From positions 1 to 15,694 of the forward strand of contig CANHBE010000029.1 in assembly GCA_947458575.1 (NCBI GenBank): a stretch of DNA of 15,694 nucleotides, given 5' to 3'. Below are positions 1-8,890 of the stretch, piece by piece (position 1 is the stretch's first letter; every line of letters starts with the position of its first letter). Under the pieces are notes generated by a model that saw only the letters and a list, made by a program, of their open reading frames with translations, did not search any database and was not told the DNA's origin. Position numbers and translations under genes: made by a program. This DNA comes from Flavobacteriaceae bacterium. Its GTDB lineage: Bacteria; Bacteroidota; Bacteroidia; Flavobacteriales; Flavobacteriaceae.

Positions 1-1361
1 GAAGATCCTTCTGTATTTGTAACTCTTACCATGTAAACACCGCTGTTGAACGAAGCTACATTTACATCCACAGTGCTTAAGCCGTCGTAGTTACCTGCAA
101 ACACTTGCTTACCTAGTATGTCAAAAATTACCACGTTTGCAATATTAGCACCTGCTAAATTCAAAACGCCGGTACCTTGATTTAAAGAAGCAACGAAGTT
201 ACCCTCATTTTCAAAAGAGGAGTTTGATAATGATTTCCCTGTCCATTTGAAAACACCTCCAACAGCTGCAGAAGTACTAAAACCGCTTGCAAAACCTACA
301 TTAGAATTACGGAAAGCGATAATACCGCCATCCACCAAATCTACTTCTTCTGGAAAATCGTTGATACTTGTCCAATTTAATCCACCATCAGTTGAAAATG
401 AAGAACCACGAGCGCCAGCATCTATATCTTCGCCGATAGAAACGAATGAATCCGCTGTACCAGGAATTGCTGCTATAGCGAAATTCCTTAGCGCTCCAGC
501 CCAATTTACTACATTCCAAGTAGCTCCACCGTCTGTAGTGTCGAACAACTGATAATCGCTGGTTTGCAATAAACCTTTCGATTCTGTTAAAAACGTCATG
601 TCTCCAGATTCACTGCCATTAATTCCACCGCCAAAATCCGGAATTGGTGATTGAACAATCGACCAAGTTACTCCAAAATCAGTTGATTTAAAAATCTCAC
701 CATAGGTTGTCCCAAACCAAATCGAATTACCTCTAACTGTGAACTGGTTTGTCAAACCATAATCATCCGGAGCAAGGGGATTAGCACCTCCTCCAATATT
801 TGCTTTAGGAACTCTTGTCCAGTTTTCTCCTCCGTTAACTGTAGTGTAAATTTCATAATAAGCCAAATTTGGATTATCAGGATCAGTAGCATCACCCATA
901 GTTACACCAACGTTCTCGTTCCAAAAGTAAACAACGTTAGTAAAAGAAGCAGGTGAGTTATATGAAGCCGAATTTTGTCTGCTCCAACTAGCACCTCCAT
1001 TTTCTGTTTTCCAAACTCCTCCGGTTGCTCCTGCAGCACTAGGAAAGACAGAAGCCCATGCTGTAGTTGCGGAAACTCCACAAATATTTGCAATTTGAAG
1101 GTTGGCAGCACCAGCACCTAAATCAATAGCATTAGTCGACCATGTAAGACCGCTATCTGTAGAAAGCGCATAACGACGAATCGGAGTACATCCAGTTGTC
1201 CCACATCTCATATTCGCCCACACAACATTATCATCCACAATTGATAAACTGGCCATTCCTGTACTTGCAGCAGGTTGAGAAGTAGCATACCCAGTCCAAT
1301 AAGGCTGAGCCTGAGAACCAATAGCCACGACTAGCGCAGCAAGAAGTAAAATTTTCTTCAT
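1..1361 (-). CDS. T9SS-secreted Asp-box (BNR/sortilin-like) repeat protein, C-terminus cut by window edge
   Basis: Starts at the ATG at 1361 and stays open to base 1, giving 453 visible residues; only the last few are probably missing. The N-terminus MKKILLLAALVVAIGSQAQ is a classical Sec signal peptide, probably cleaved near residue 19. The body carries about six Asp-box motifs (S/T-x-D/N-x-G-x-x-W): STDSGLTW (about 67-74), KTENGGASW (118-126), TVNGGENW (174-181), STDFGVTW (226-233), TTDGGATW (275-282) and STDGGLNW (323-330), which suggests a beta-propeller fold. Residues about 375-453 match a T9SS type A sorting domain (VVIFDILGKQVF, then NSGVYMVRV). The protein is therefore likely exported through the outer membrane and released or surface-anchored. 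Its ligand or activity is unknown; Asp-box propellers occur in sialidases, sortilin-like and purely structural proteins, and no enzyme signature is visible. It appears monocistronic. Confidence 0.88.
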   Translation of the reverse strand, partial: MKKILLLAALVVAIGSQAQPYWTGYATSQPAASTGMASLSIVDDNVVWANMRCGTTGCTPIRRYALSTDSGLTWSTNAIDLGAGAANLQIANICGVSATTAWASVFPSAAGATGGVWKTENGGASWSRQNSASYNSPASFTNVVYFWNENVGVTMGDATDPDNPNLAYYEIYTTVNGGENWTRVPKANIGGGANPLAPDDYGLTNQFTVRGNSIWFGTTYGEIFKSTDFGVTWSIVQSPIPDFGGGINGSESGDMTFLTESKGLLQTSDYQLFDTTDGGATWNVVNWAGALRNFAIAAIPGTADSFVSIGEDIDAGARGSSFSTDGGLNWTSINDFPEEVDLVDGGIIAFRNSNVGFASGFSTSAAVGGVFKWTGKSLSNSSFENEGNFVASLNQGTGVLNLAGANIANVVIFDILGKQVFAGNYDGLSTVDVNVASFNSGVYMVRVTNTEGS

Positions 1362-1396
1362 AAAGTTTTTTTTAAGTTAATAGTTAAAAGAGAAAT

Positions 1397-1404
1397 CAAA
1401 AGTA
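1397..1404 (-). promoter_or_regulatory. -7 promoter element for the T9SS Asp-box protein
   Basis: The minus strand reads TACTTTTG, an exact match to the Bacteroidota -7 consensus TAnnTTTG, 35 bases before the ATG at 1361. It lies immediately downstream of the terminator of the preceding operon, so the gene probably has its own promoter. A convincing -33 TTTG at the usual spacing was not seen. Confidence 0.5.
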
Positions 1405-1406
1405 AG

Positions 1407-1454
1407 AAAAAAAATTAATTTATTTGAGCAAAGTCAAATAAATTAATTTTTTTT
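1407..1454 (-). terminator. Intrinsic terminator of the SusC/SusD operon (perfect 21-bp stem)
   Basis: The arms aattaatttatttga (1413-1427) and tcaaataaattaatt (1434-1448) are perfectly complementary around a 6-base loop (1428-1433). The stem extends through flanking A and T runs to 21 bp (1407-1427 with 1434-1454). A T tract follows on either strand, so it could stop transcription in both directions. It lies 41 bases past the stop of the last gene of the operon. The stem is almost pure A+T except near the loop, so its strength is uncertain. Confidence 0.75.
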
Positions 1455-1495
1455 TGGCAAACCAACTGAGATAATAAAAAAGCTGCAGCAGATTA

Positions 1496-3118
1496 TTAAT
1501 CAGAATGCGTAATGACGTATGTTGAAGCTCCCTCCGTAATGGTTCTCTGAATAGTCAATTTCAAAACAGCGTTGGAAGCTGGTTGAACGGTTAGACCACT
1601 GAATTGACCAATATAGGCTTTACCAATACCGCTCGGCAATAGAACAGCAAATCTGTACTTCAAGTCAGCAGGTGAACCCACAAGTCTTCTCGCGAACGCT
1701 TCAATCGTAAATGTATCAGAAGCTGTATAGTGTAGTACATTTGTTTCAAGCTCTACAGCAGCAGTTGTCCAATTAATAGCACTGTTGGCTGGTCCATTTG
1801 TACTAGTACTATTATGCTGCTTTATACATACGTAAAATATGTTGTTCAGCACTCTAACATCATTGACAGAATAGCTTTCACCCGATTCCCATGCTTGTGG
1901 GTTGGCAAACTCATTTAACCAAATAAGCTTTGGCTTGGTTGAAGTCCAATTGGCGGCATCCAATACAGGTGTCGTATTGCTACCCGTTACACTAGCGCTA
2001 ATATCTCTTCTGCAGTAATATGTTGTACCGTTAACTACCACTGACTGATTACCTGAATAGGCTAAAAAAGGACTCCAAGCTTCAGCAGCTCCACTAGAAG
2101 TCAGCCTTGGGACAATGATTGGCTGATGAAAAGAAGTACCTATTCCTTGAAACAAATGACCACCGGTTCTTGTAAAAGTACAAGTGTAATCGTCGGCAAC
2201 TGATGTAATTACGGCCGTAATTTGATTTGAGGAATTGTCTTTAATAGTCTCTAACTTAATTTCATCTCCAACTCTAAAGCCATGAGGTCTATTATTTGAC
2301 GGTGTATTTGGCGACTTTATAGTATAAACGCCATTAATACTATCTTCTCTAGTTAAATTCATTATTTCGTACCCTTGACTGCGATCGACAAAATTAATTG
2401 TCTCGTATCTACCTGTGGCGGCTGTTGTACCATAAACCGGTCGCCTCGTATCGTTTGGACCTGAGACTCTAAACGCAGTTCCGTTCTTTTTAAAAACGAT
2501 ATCTAAGTTGTTACTTGAACTACCTGTCCATGGTCCTTCCCAATCAAATCGAATATGACAACGTTGAGAATCTGCAACTTCATTAAAATTTGTTGTCCCA
2601 AAACCAAGATTTAATGTATCAGAAACTAAACTATATTGTTTACCTTGAAAGCCACGAGGCTTTACATCAGAACCTGTAACAATTGCCGATAGATAGAGTT
2701 GTAAGTCTAAATCAAAATAGTTAACCGATGTTTGTCCGCCTATACCCAAAGTAGGCGCTATCATCGTTGCTTCAATTGAATTTTCTCCTGCGGGAATTAC
2801 AAAGCTTAATCGACTTCTTCTATCTTGGCCTTTAATAAAAGCAATCACCTCCACGTTCACGTCCACCGGGAAAGTCAATACATCCACTTCCGGAGTATCC
2901 AAATTATCCCCTAAAGATATAGTGATTGGAAATGACTGGCCAGGCACAAGTTGGGTCTCTTCGGTAGTAACTTCACCCCTTAAAGTCACAAAACTAACAT
3001 CGCTATCAACCGGCGAACCAGTAAAAACATCGTCTTGCTCGCAGGACAATACAATCATTGAACCGATTATCCCTACCAACAAAACTGAAAACTTGAAATT
3101 AAAAAGAAATTTTCTCAT
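1496..3118 (-). CDS. Surface lipoprotein with two tandem CBM5/12-like modules, last gene of a SusCD operon
   Basis: 540 aa. A lipoprotein signal peptide ends in VLSC with the acylated cysteine at position 26, followed by EQDD, an acidic stretch like the surface-export signal of flavobacterial lipoproteins. I do not recognise residues about 30-340. Two repeated modules follow: about 347-393 (AW...VVVNGTTYYC...NWTS) and about 409-453 (AW...YSVNDVRVLNNIFYVC...NWTT). Each has the leading W, a Y-containing strand, a V-x-x-x-x-x-x-Y core and a closing W typical of chitin-binding-type CBM5/12 (ChtBD3) modules. The remaining 87 residues look like a beta-rich tail. It starts 14 bases after the 200-aa lipoprotein gene. 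By position and architecture it is probably an SGBP-like glycan-binding protein that helps the SusC/SusD pair capture substrate. No catalytic motif was seen, and the chitin or GlcNAc ligand is inferred only from the module family. Confidence 0.75.
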   Translation of the reverse strand: MRKFLFNFKFSVLLVGIIGSMIVLSCEQDDVFTGSPVDSDVSFVTLRGEVTTEETQLVPGQSFPITISLGDNLDTPEVDVLTFPVDVNVEVIAFIKGQDRRSRLSFVIPAGENSIEATMIAPTLGIGGQTSVNYFDLDLQLYLSAIVTGSDVKPRGFQGKQYSLVSDTLNLGFGTTNFNEVADSQRCHIRFDWEGPWTGSSSNNLDIVFKKNGTAFRVSGPNDTRRPVYGTTAATGRYETINFVDRSQGYEIMNLTREDSINGVYTIKSPNTPSNNRPHGFRVGDEIKLETIKDNSSNQITAVITSVADDYTCTFTRTGGHLFQGIGTSFHQPIIVPRLTSSGAAEAWSPFLAYSGNQSVVVNGTTYYCRRDISASVTGSNTTPVLDAANWTSTKPKLIWLNEFANPQAWESGESYSVNDVRVLNNIFYVCIKQHNSTSTNGPANSAINWTTAAVELETNVLHYTASDTFTIEAFARRLVGSPADLKYRFAVLLPSGIGKAYIGQFSGLTVQPASNAVLKLTIQRTITEGASTYVITHSD

Positions 3119-3132
3119 TGTATTTTATAATT

Positions 3133-3735
3133 TTAAGGTGTAAAAACATAATTGTCATACTGAAGAAGATTCTCAGGATTCGCAAAAAACCGATTATCTG
3201 AATTTGTTGTTCGGAATCGATATCCTTGCTTCACGCCAGGTGCCCCCTGAACCGTCGCTGACAAATTGAAAAAATCAGCTCTATTACCATCTGCATCAAA
3301 TGACTCACCATAGAAATAATACTCTTCTCCATACTTGATATCAGAAGTAGACAATCCAAATGCATTTGCGATATCGGTATTGGTAATCCTTAATTCAGTT
3401 GGAAAACTAGTAATTGTTTTGACGAGTTCATACTCTGAAATTATTCCGAATTGATCACGCCGTCTTATATAAAGATTATAACGAACTACTTTACCTGATG
3501 GACTCGTTAACATACCTCCAAAAAAAGATTCGTCAACCTCCGTTTGAGTAAAATTCGTTGGATCAGCTGCTGGCGGGCTTGGATTAATTGCCTTCAAAAC
3601 TTTACTAGTAATATCTAATCGAATAAACTGACCAGGAACCTTAACCGGCAATGGATCCAAGCTATCATCTTTCTCACAAGAAATGAAAAGACCGATAGAC
3701 AGTAAAAACACTATACATAAAAATATTTTTTTCAT
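3133..3735 (-). CDS. Hypothetical lipoprotein of the SusCD operon (200 aa)
   Basis: The signal peptide MKKIFLCIVFLLSIGLFISC puts the lipid-modified cysteine at position 20. It is followed by EKDD, matching the acidic surface-export pattern, so it is probably on the outer face of the outer membrane. The mature part is beta-rich with no motif I can name; residues about 85-170 (NLYIRRRDQFG, then YGEEYYFYGESFDADGN) resemble an immunoglobulin-like or fibronectin-like beta sandwich, but this is only an impression. The gene lies 17 bases after the SusD-like gene and 14 before the CBM-bearing lipoprotein gene, so it is surely co-transcribed. SusE/SGBP-like accessory lipoproteins commonly occupy this position. 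Coding evidence is good; function is unknown. Confidence 0.72.
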   Translation of the reverse strand: MKKIFLCIVFLLSIGLFISCEKDDSLDPLPVKVPGQFIRLDITSKVLKAINPSPPAADPTNFTQTEVDESFFGGMLTSPSGKVVRYNLYIRRRDQFGIISEYELVKTITSFPTELRITNTDIANAFGLSTSDIKYGEEYYFYGESFDADGNRADFFNLSATVQGAPGVKQGYRFRTTNSDNRFFANPENLLQYDNYVFTP

Positions 3736-3752
3736 AGTTACTAATTTAAAGA

Positions 3753-5489
3753 TTAATGAAGATCAACAACGCTTGGAGCGGCCCAGAAAACTTTGCGAGT
3801 TCTATCATTTGTTGGAACATTCGGATTATTATTGACGCTACTTCCAGCGTATAAAGCTGCATTAAAAAATAGTCCCGGCTCTGGTTCTAAGGTTGGCTGA
3901 AAATTACTAGGGTACCCAGTTCTTCTGTAGTTATTATAGGGTTCTATACCATTACCCCAAGTGGCAATGTAGAACTCCTTCATTATAAGCTCCAACTTTC
4001 GTTCCTGTGAAGTTGTATCTGTAAAAACGTCTTCAATAAAACTCAAATAGTCAGCCGTCTTCTCTTGCAAAACATCTGGCGCCAGACCTTTATTGTAATC
4101 AGGAAACAAAGTCGTCGATTTCTGAATTGATTGCGAAATCGCTAAACTTAACTCGGCCTGAGCTCCCGCAGATCCTCCTGATAGGATCCCTTTCATCATT
4201 AATTCAGCTTTCATAAAGTGAACCCATGAAGATAACATAATAGGCATAATCCCTGCTCCAAGCACTCCTTTATTTCCATTAGTTTGAACTGACGCAGCTG
4301 TCCCGAATTCGCCTCCTATCGGATACAATCCTGCCACAGTTCTCTTATCTTGATCAGGTGGAATTCCAGCATTGTTACCATGATCTCTACCCCAAAAACC
4401 ATTTGAAGCTATACCACCAGAAATCCAATTTGACACAGTGTAACATGCTCTTATGCTAGGATCATAAAAAGATCTGTATTTCGGATCGTTGTAATGATCT
4501 GGCCTAGGCTGAACTCTACCAGGAAGCGTGAAATTATCATCATTTGAAGGATCCGGATCCTGTCTAAAGAAATAGTAATTAACTCGCGGATCACCCGGGT
4601 TACCAATTGTATTCTGAAAATTACTCGGGTTTCCTTTCTCCGTGGTCATAGCCCACATTATGTAATTTGCAATATATGATCCACCTCCCGCTTCATATTG
4701 GTCATTATAAAGCGGATGTCTTGAATTAGGATTGAATCTTGAATTTCCATAACGAAACGCAAAGTCATCTGCCGGCGTATCAATTAGATCGTTTTCCGAC
4801 ACTAATGCATTAATTTCGTCCGCAACAACTTTGTCACCAACTGTAGTTAAAAGATTACAATTATTGTACATTCTTAATTTAAGCGTCTTAGCAAGTTTTA
4901 TCCAACCACTTTGACCACCGTAATATAAATCTTGTGTTCTAACCCCAGTATTACTTTCTAGTTCTAGCAAATCAATTGCGTCATCCAATTCTCCTAAAAT
5001 CCCAACATAAACAGATTCATCGTCGTCATAAGCCGGTGTGATGTTTTCTACACCTAATAGTGATTGTGAGTAAGGAATCCTTCCATACATATCAACAAAA
5101 GTCATCAATACGTAGCAGCGCACAACCTTACTTGCTCCAAGGATATAGTTCGCATTCGTTTCGCGCGCTTTTGGCTCCAAAGTCTTAACAGCATTCATAA
5201 TATTGTAACCAGTACTCCATTGTCCATCAAAATTCACAGGAGCAAAAGCATTCTCATAGGTATTCCCACCAGTCATTGCCATTTGTCTTGTTACCCTTTG
5301 TGTAAAAGAATTTGTTCGATCAACGAAGTCAGCAAGCTCAATTTGAACATAGTTAAATGCAAATACGGGATCCAGAAGATTTGGATTCGCCGAACTTGGA
5401 TCCACTGTCTGATCCAAGTCAACACTTTCACAAGCGCCAAGAAATAATGCGCTGATAAAAAGTAAAATGATAATTTTTATATATTTCAT
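3753..5489 (-). CDS. SusD/RagB-type nutrient-binding outer-membrane lipoprotein (SusD-like_2 family)
   Basis: 578 aa. The signal peptide ends in a textbook lipobox, LGAC, with Cys at position 20. The sequence resembles the SusD-like_2 branch: an N-terminal helical stretch (VQIELADFVDRTNSFTQRV), then WSTGYNIMNAVKTLEPKA and VLMTFVDMYGRIPYSQ (about 90-146), helical repeats of the TPR type, a long loop-rich ligand-facing insert (about 250-390), SSWVHFMKAELMMKG and a C-terminal segment with NNYRRTGYP. In this family the protein sits as a lid on its SusC partner and delivers ligand to it. The gene begins 6 bases after the SusC stop codon, so the two are translated as a pair. The SusD-like_2 branch includes systems for glycans and for other nutrients, so the family alone does not name the substrate. 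Confidence 0.93.
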   Translation of the reverse strand: MKYIKIIILLFISALFLGACESVDLDQTVDPSSANPNLLDPVFAFNYVQIELADFVDRTNSFTQRVTRQMAMTGGNTYENAFAPVNFDGQWSTGYNIMNAVKTLEPKARETNANYILGASKVVRCYVLMTFVDMYGRIPYSQSLLGVENITPAYDDDESVYVGILGELDDAIDLLELESNTGVRTQDLYYGGQSGWIKLAKTLKLRMYNNCNLLTTVGDKVVADEINALVSENDLIDTPADDFAFRYGNSRFNPNSRHPLYNDQYEAGGGSYIANYIMWAMTTEKGNPSNFQNTIGNPGDPRVNYYFFRQDPDPSNDDNFTLPGRVQPRPDHYNDPKYRSFYDPSIRACYTVSNWISGGIASNGFWGRDHGNNAGIPPDQDKRTVAGLYPIGGEFGTAASVQTNGNKGVLGAGIMPIMLSSWVHFMKAELMMKGILSGGSAGAQAELSLAISQSIQKSTTLFPDYNKGLAPDVLQEKTADYLSFIEDVFTDTTSQERKLELIMKEFYIATWGNGIEPYNNYRRTGYPSNFQPTLEPEPGLFFNAALYAGSSVNNNPNVPTNDRTRKVFWAAPSVVDLH

Positions 5490-5495
5490 AATCTA

Positions 5496-8400
5496 TTAGA
5501 ATGTTAAATTAAAGTTAAATCCATAACGCTTTGCCGTAGGACCTGTAAGATAATCGAAACCTTGACCGTTTCCAACACCAAGACTCAATACTTCCGGATC
5601 AAAATTCAAATATTTTGGGAAATTGAATGCTTTAAACCATAAATTCTGTCCGATAAACGAAACGGAAACTTTGCCAAACGGAGTTCTATCTAACCATTTT
5701 TTCGGCAAACTATACGATAAAGAAATTTCTCTCAATCTTAAGTTAGTTGCATCATAAATACCTTGCTCACGAATAAAAAACCCAGAGTTGTTAAATCCAT
5801 ATTGGGTAACACCAATTTGAGTCGTATTTACATTACCATTTTGATTTACTCCCGGTAGAACGAAAGTTGTATTACGATCAAAATCAGTATCCTTAGTCAA
5901 ACCTCTAGACAAAAGAGATGCAGCTGTCGTAGAGTAAATATCACCGCCTTGCTGGTATTCGAATTGAAAACCAAATGTAACATTCTTGTATGAAATCTCA
6001 TTTATTACCGTAGATCTCCAATCCGGGTTTGGATTACCAATGATACTTATATCATTATTTACAAGGTAATTACCATCAGTCCCAACAACGTAATTACCAT
6101 TAACATCTCTTGTGATTGAACTTCCCATAATCATACCAAATTGCTCACCTTCGATTGCGAAATTTCCTAAGTTCGTAAAACCTGCGATACCAAGCTGAGC
6201 AACTGATCCTAAACCTAACTTTTCTACTATGTTTCGGTTTCTTGTGTAATTGGAATTTATATCCCAACTAAATCCTCCCTCGTTTTTGGCACGAAAAACA
6301 GCTATATTGACGCCAAGCTCGATTCCTCTATTACTTACTTCTGCCACATTAGAAGTTGTAAAATCATAACCTGTTCCTGGATCTAAATCTCGTTCAACAA
6401 TCAAATCTGTCGAAACTTTATCATACAAAGACAAATCAATTCCTACTCTATTGTTAAACAACTTAGCTTCAAGACCAAATTCGATTTCCCTTACTAGTTC
6501 AGGTCTTAAATTAAGGTTCCCTAACTCACGTCGTTGCGATTGCGTACTTACTACACTACCATCGGGATTTATGAATGCTCTGGTATTAGTATCAAGACCA
6601 ATTCTTGTTTTGTATGGGTCTGGAAAACCAGCAGACGATCCGAATCCAAGTCTTAATTTCATATAGTTAAGAAAATCTCCATTTTTTAACGAGGCAAAAG
6701 CATCTGTCGGTATAAATGAAAGTGATGCAGAAGGATACAACAACGATCTATTATCAGGTTCCAATGAGGAATACCAGTCATTTCTAGCTTGAAGGTTTAA
6801 ATATAAATATCGTTTGAATCCCAAAGTCGTACTGGCAAACAATCCAATAATATTAAAATTTTGTCTAAACGAGAAAGCATCATGGTTTTTAAAATTTTGA
6901 TGCTCAATGAAGCCATATAAAAACTGCTCAGTGCTGGAAACTCCATTGTAAAACTGTGATTCTTGTCTTGGGTTAAAACCAAGAGAACCATCAAAAGACC
7001 AATTATTTGCTTTGTCCAATTTAGCATCAAAATTGTAACTTAAAGTGTGGTCCATAATTGTATTCTCACGCACCGTGGTTCTAAGAAATCCCTCAGTATC
7101 AAAAGGTTGACCATTACCCTTATTAATCCAATACTTCTTTGTTTGCGTGTAATTGTCCAATGCAAGACGATAAGTCACATTCGACCACGAGTTAATATCA
7201 TAAGTAGTAGTAAAGTTTCCAAAAAAACGACGAACAGTTTCGTCATCACTGGAGTTTCTTAAGGTCCAACGCGGATTTGGAATATCTCTCCTATAATTTA
7301 CAGATTCACGTGTTAGAGGATTTTCAAATGGCATTCCGAACAAATCTAAGCTTCTTGGCGTATACAATATATTTGCGAACACAGATGGCGCTGCTGCATT
7401 TGAACCAAAACCAGCAGCTGTAGGCGGAGCGTTTTTATCTGTTCTAACGTAATTCACCACAGTACTAAATGTCAACCCGTTTGACAATTTAGTTCGACCA
7501 CCGGTACTTAAATTCAGACGTCTATAATTATTGTTGTCAATAAATCCTTCATCATCCGTGTGCCCTACACTTAAATTGTAAGATGTGTTTTCTGATCTTC
7601 CACCGATATTTAGCGAAGTCGTACTAACAGCACCCACTCTAAAGAAAGGTTTCACATTATTCTGTGGCGCATAGGGAACCGTTATTGGCACCACATCACC
7701 ATTGCTATTCGTTTGAAAAAATTGAGGAAAAACTTCAGCTCCATAGTAAGCCAATGGATGCTGAACGGTTCCATCAGCTCCAATTCCCTGAGTACCTCTA
7801 GTTCCGAAGGCAGGACCCCAGTTCGAAAAGGCCTGTGTAAACAAACCGTCAAATCCATTTCCATAATTATTTTGATAATCCGGCAAGGCAGAAATCTCTG
7901 TCATAAATAACGACTGAGCGAATGTCACATCCATCTTTTTATTAATGTCTTTTGTATTACCTGACTTGGTAGTTACCAAAACAACTCCGTTTCTACCCGC
8001 AGAACCATACAAAGTTGTAGCACTAAGTCCCTTTAGGATGTTAATACTCTCAATACTATTTGGATCTAAATCCAAGAAACGGCTGGAAGCATTTGTTGCG
8101 CCTTCCAAAAAGTTACCGTCACTATTGGTATCAGAATTAAATGGAACTCCGTCGACTACAAATAATGGTTGGTTACTTCCGGTAATTGACGAATATCCTC
8201 GAATGATGATGTTTGTTCCGGAACCTGCAAGTCCACTTGTTTGCTGAATATTTACCCCTGGAGCTTTACCTGTAAGCGCCCTCATAACGTCTGTGTTAGG
8301 CTTAGATGCAAATTCTTCCGCCTTAATGGTTGTAACGGCGTATCCAAGAGCTTTCTTCTCTCTCTTGATACCCTGACTGGTTACAACAACTTCGCTAAGC

Positions 8401-8699
8401 TCTTCTCCTCCAGACTTCATCTTCATATTAACGGTGTTAGAAGCACCCACAGTAGCTGAAGCATCTTTCATTCCGATAAAGGAAAAAATCAATACATCGC
8501 CAACTTTGGCTTTGATGGCATACTTCCCGTCCACGTCGGTTTGAGTCCCTTTCTTGGTACTCTTAATGATAACATTGGCACCTGGCAATGGTCCTGACTC
8601 GTCAGAAACAACACCGGTAACAGTCTTCTCCTGTGCAAAAGCAAACTGCATTGATAACGCTAGGCATAGCGCAAAAATCCATTTGAACTTCGATCTCAT
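5496..8699 (-). CDS. SusC/RagA-type TonB-dependent outer-membrane transporter
   Basis: 1067 aa, normal for SusC. The signal peptide is cleaved after residue 22 (MQFAFA|QEKTVTG). A carboxypeptidase-D regulatory-like domain follows (about 27-105; GVVSDESGPLPGANVIIK, GTQTDVDGKYAI). A TonB-box-like EVVVTSQG lies at 103-110, then the plug domain (about 115-245; RGYSSITGSNQPLFVVDGVP, LYGSAGRNGVVLVTTKSG), then a 22-strand-type barrel ending in the aromatic FNFNLTF. It imports a ligand captured by SusD across the outer membrane using TonB energy. There is no STN domain in front, so direct signalling to an anti-sigma factor is unlikely. It is the first gene of the operon, with a -7 element about 57 bases upstream. 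The ATG at 8699 fits the signal peptide and the promoter. Confidence 0.96.
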   Translation of the reverse strand: MRSKFKWIFALCLALSMQFAFAQEKTVTGVVSDESGPLPGANVIIKSTKKGTQTDVDGKYAIKAKVGDVLIFSFIGMKDASATVGASNTVNMKMKSGGEELSEVVVTSQGIKREKKALGYAVTTIKAEEFASKPNTDVMRALTGKAPGVNIQQTSGLAGSGTNIIIRGYSSITGSNQPLFVVDGVPFNSDTNSDGNFLEGATNASSRFLDLDPNSIESINILKGLSATTLYGSAGRNGVVLVTTKSGNTKDINKKMDVTFAQSLFMTEISALPDYQNNYGNGFDGLFTQAFSNWGPAFGTRGTQGIGADGTVQHPLAYYGAEVFPQFFQTNSNGDVVPITVPYAPQNNVKPFFRVGAVSTTSLNIGGRSENTSYNLSVGHTDDEGFIDNNNYRRLNLSTGGRTKLSNGLTFSTVVNYVRTDKNAPPTAAGFGSNAAAPSVFANILYTPRSLDLFGMPFENPLTRESVNYRRDIPNPRWTLRNSSDDETVRRFFGNFTTTYDINSWSNVTYRLALDNYTQTKKYWINKGNGQPFDTEGFLRTTVRENTIMDHTLSYNFDAKLDKANNWSFDGSLGFNPRQESQFYNGVSSTEQFLYGFIEHQNFKNHDAFSFRQNFNIIGLFASTTLGFKRYLYLNLQARNDWYSSLEPDNRSLLYPSASLSFIPTDAFASLKNGDFLNYMKLRLGFGSSAGFPDPYKTRIGLDTNTRAFINPDGSVVSTQSQRRELGNLNLRPELVREIEFGLEAKLFNNRVGIDLSLYDKVSTDLIVERDLDPGTGYDFTTSNVAEVSNRGIELGVNIAVFRAKNEGGFSWDINSNYTRNRNIVEKLGLGSVAQLGIAGFTNLGNFAIEGEQFGMIMGSSITRDVNGNYVVGTDGNYLVNNDISIIGNPNPDWRSTVINEISYKNVTFGFQFEYQQGGDIYSTTAASLLSRGLTKDTDFDRNTTFVLPGVNQNGNVNTTQIGVTQYGFNNSGFFIREQGIYDATNLRLREISLSYSLPKKWLDRTPFGKVSVSFIGQNLWFKAFNFPKYLNFDPEVLSLGVGNGQGFDYLTGPTAKRYGFNFNLTF

Positions 8700-8755
8700 A
8701 TATATTTTGTTTGAGTTAGATATCCTGCAAACTTCACAATTATTTCTTAAATAAA

Positions 8756-8763
8756 CAAATATA
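8756..8763 (-). promoter_or_regulatory. -7 promoter element for the SusCD operon
   Basis: The minus strand reads TATATTTG, an exact TAnnTTTG match, leaving a leader of about 50 bases before the SusC ATG at 8699. The -33 region is not clearly conserved, as expected for a promoter helped by an activator. No gene for such an activator lies in this window. Confidence 0.45.
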
Positions 8764-8854
8764 TATGTTCTTTAAAGTTCATGTACAGATGTTAAATTTA
8801 TAGGATTCGCGAAATCTGCTCATGTAATAACCCAATATTACCTTAACATTCCCT

Positions 8855-8862
8855 TAATTTTG
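8855..8862 (+). promoter_or_regulatory. -7 promoter element for rnhB
   Basis: TAATTTTG matches TAnnTTTG exactly and lies 28 bases before the ATG at 8891. It is divergent from the SusCD promoter, about 90 bases away, so the two could share a regulatory region. No good -33 TTTG was seen. Confidence 0.45.
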
Positions 8863-8890
8863 CTGCTCGAATTTGCATATAATATACAAG

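Noticed and set aside
247..552. Plus-strand open reading frame of 101 codons inside the Asp-box protein gene
   Set aside because: It lies opposite a gene with clear Asp-box and T9SS domains, is rich in Pro, Ser and Ala as expected from an antisense frame, and has no promoter.
1..1361. Sialidase identity for the Asp-box protein
   Set aside because: Asp-boxes are present, but no FRIP-like motif or arginine triad was recognisable, so only a propeller-type fold is claimed.
1760..2080. Chitinase activity for the CBM-bearing lipoprotein
   Set aside because: No GH18/GH19 catalytic motif (such as DxxDxDxE) is present; only binding-type modules are seen.
8873..8890. TTG start adding six residues to RNase HII
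   Set aside because: The ATG at 8891 gives the family-typical N-terminus and better spacing from the -7 element.
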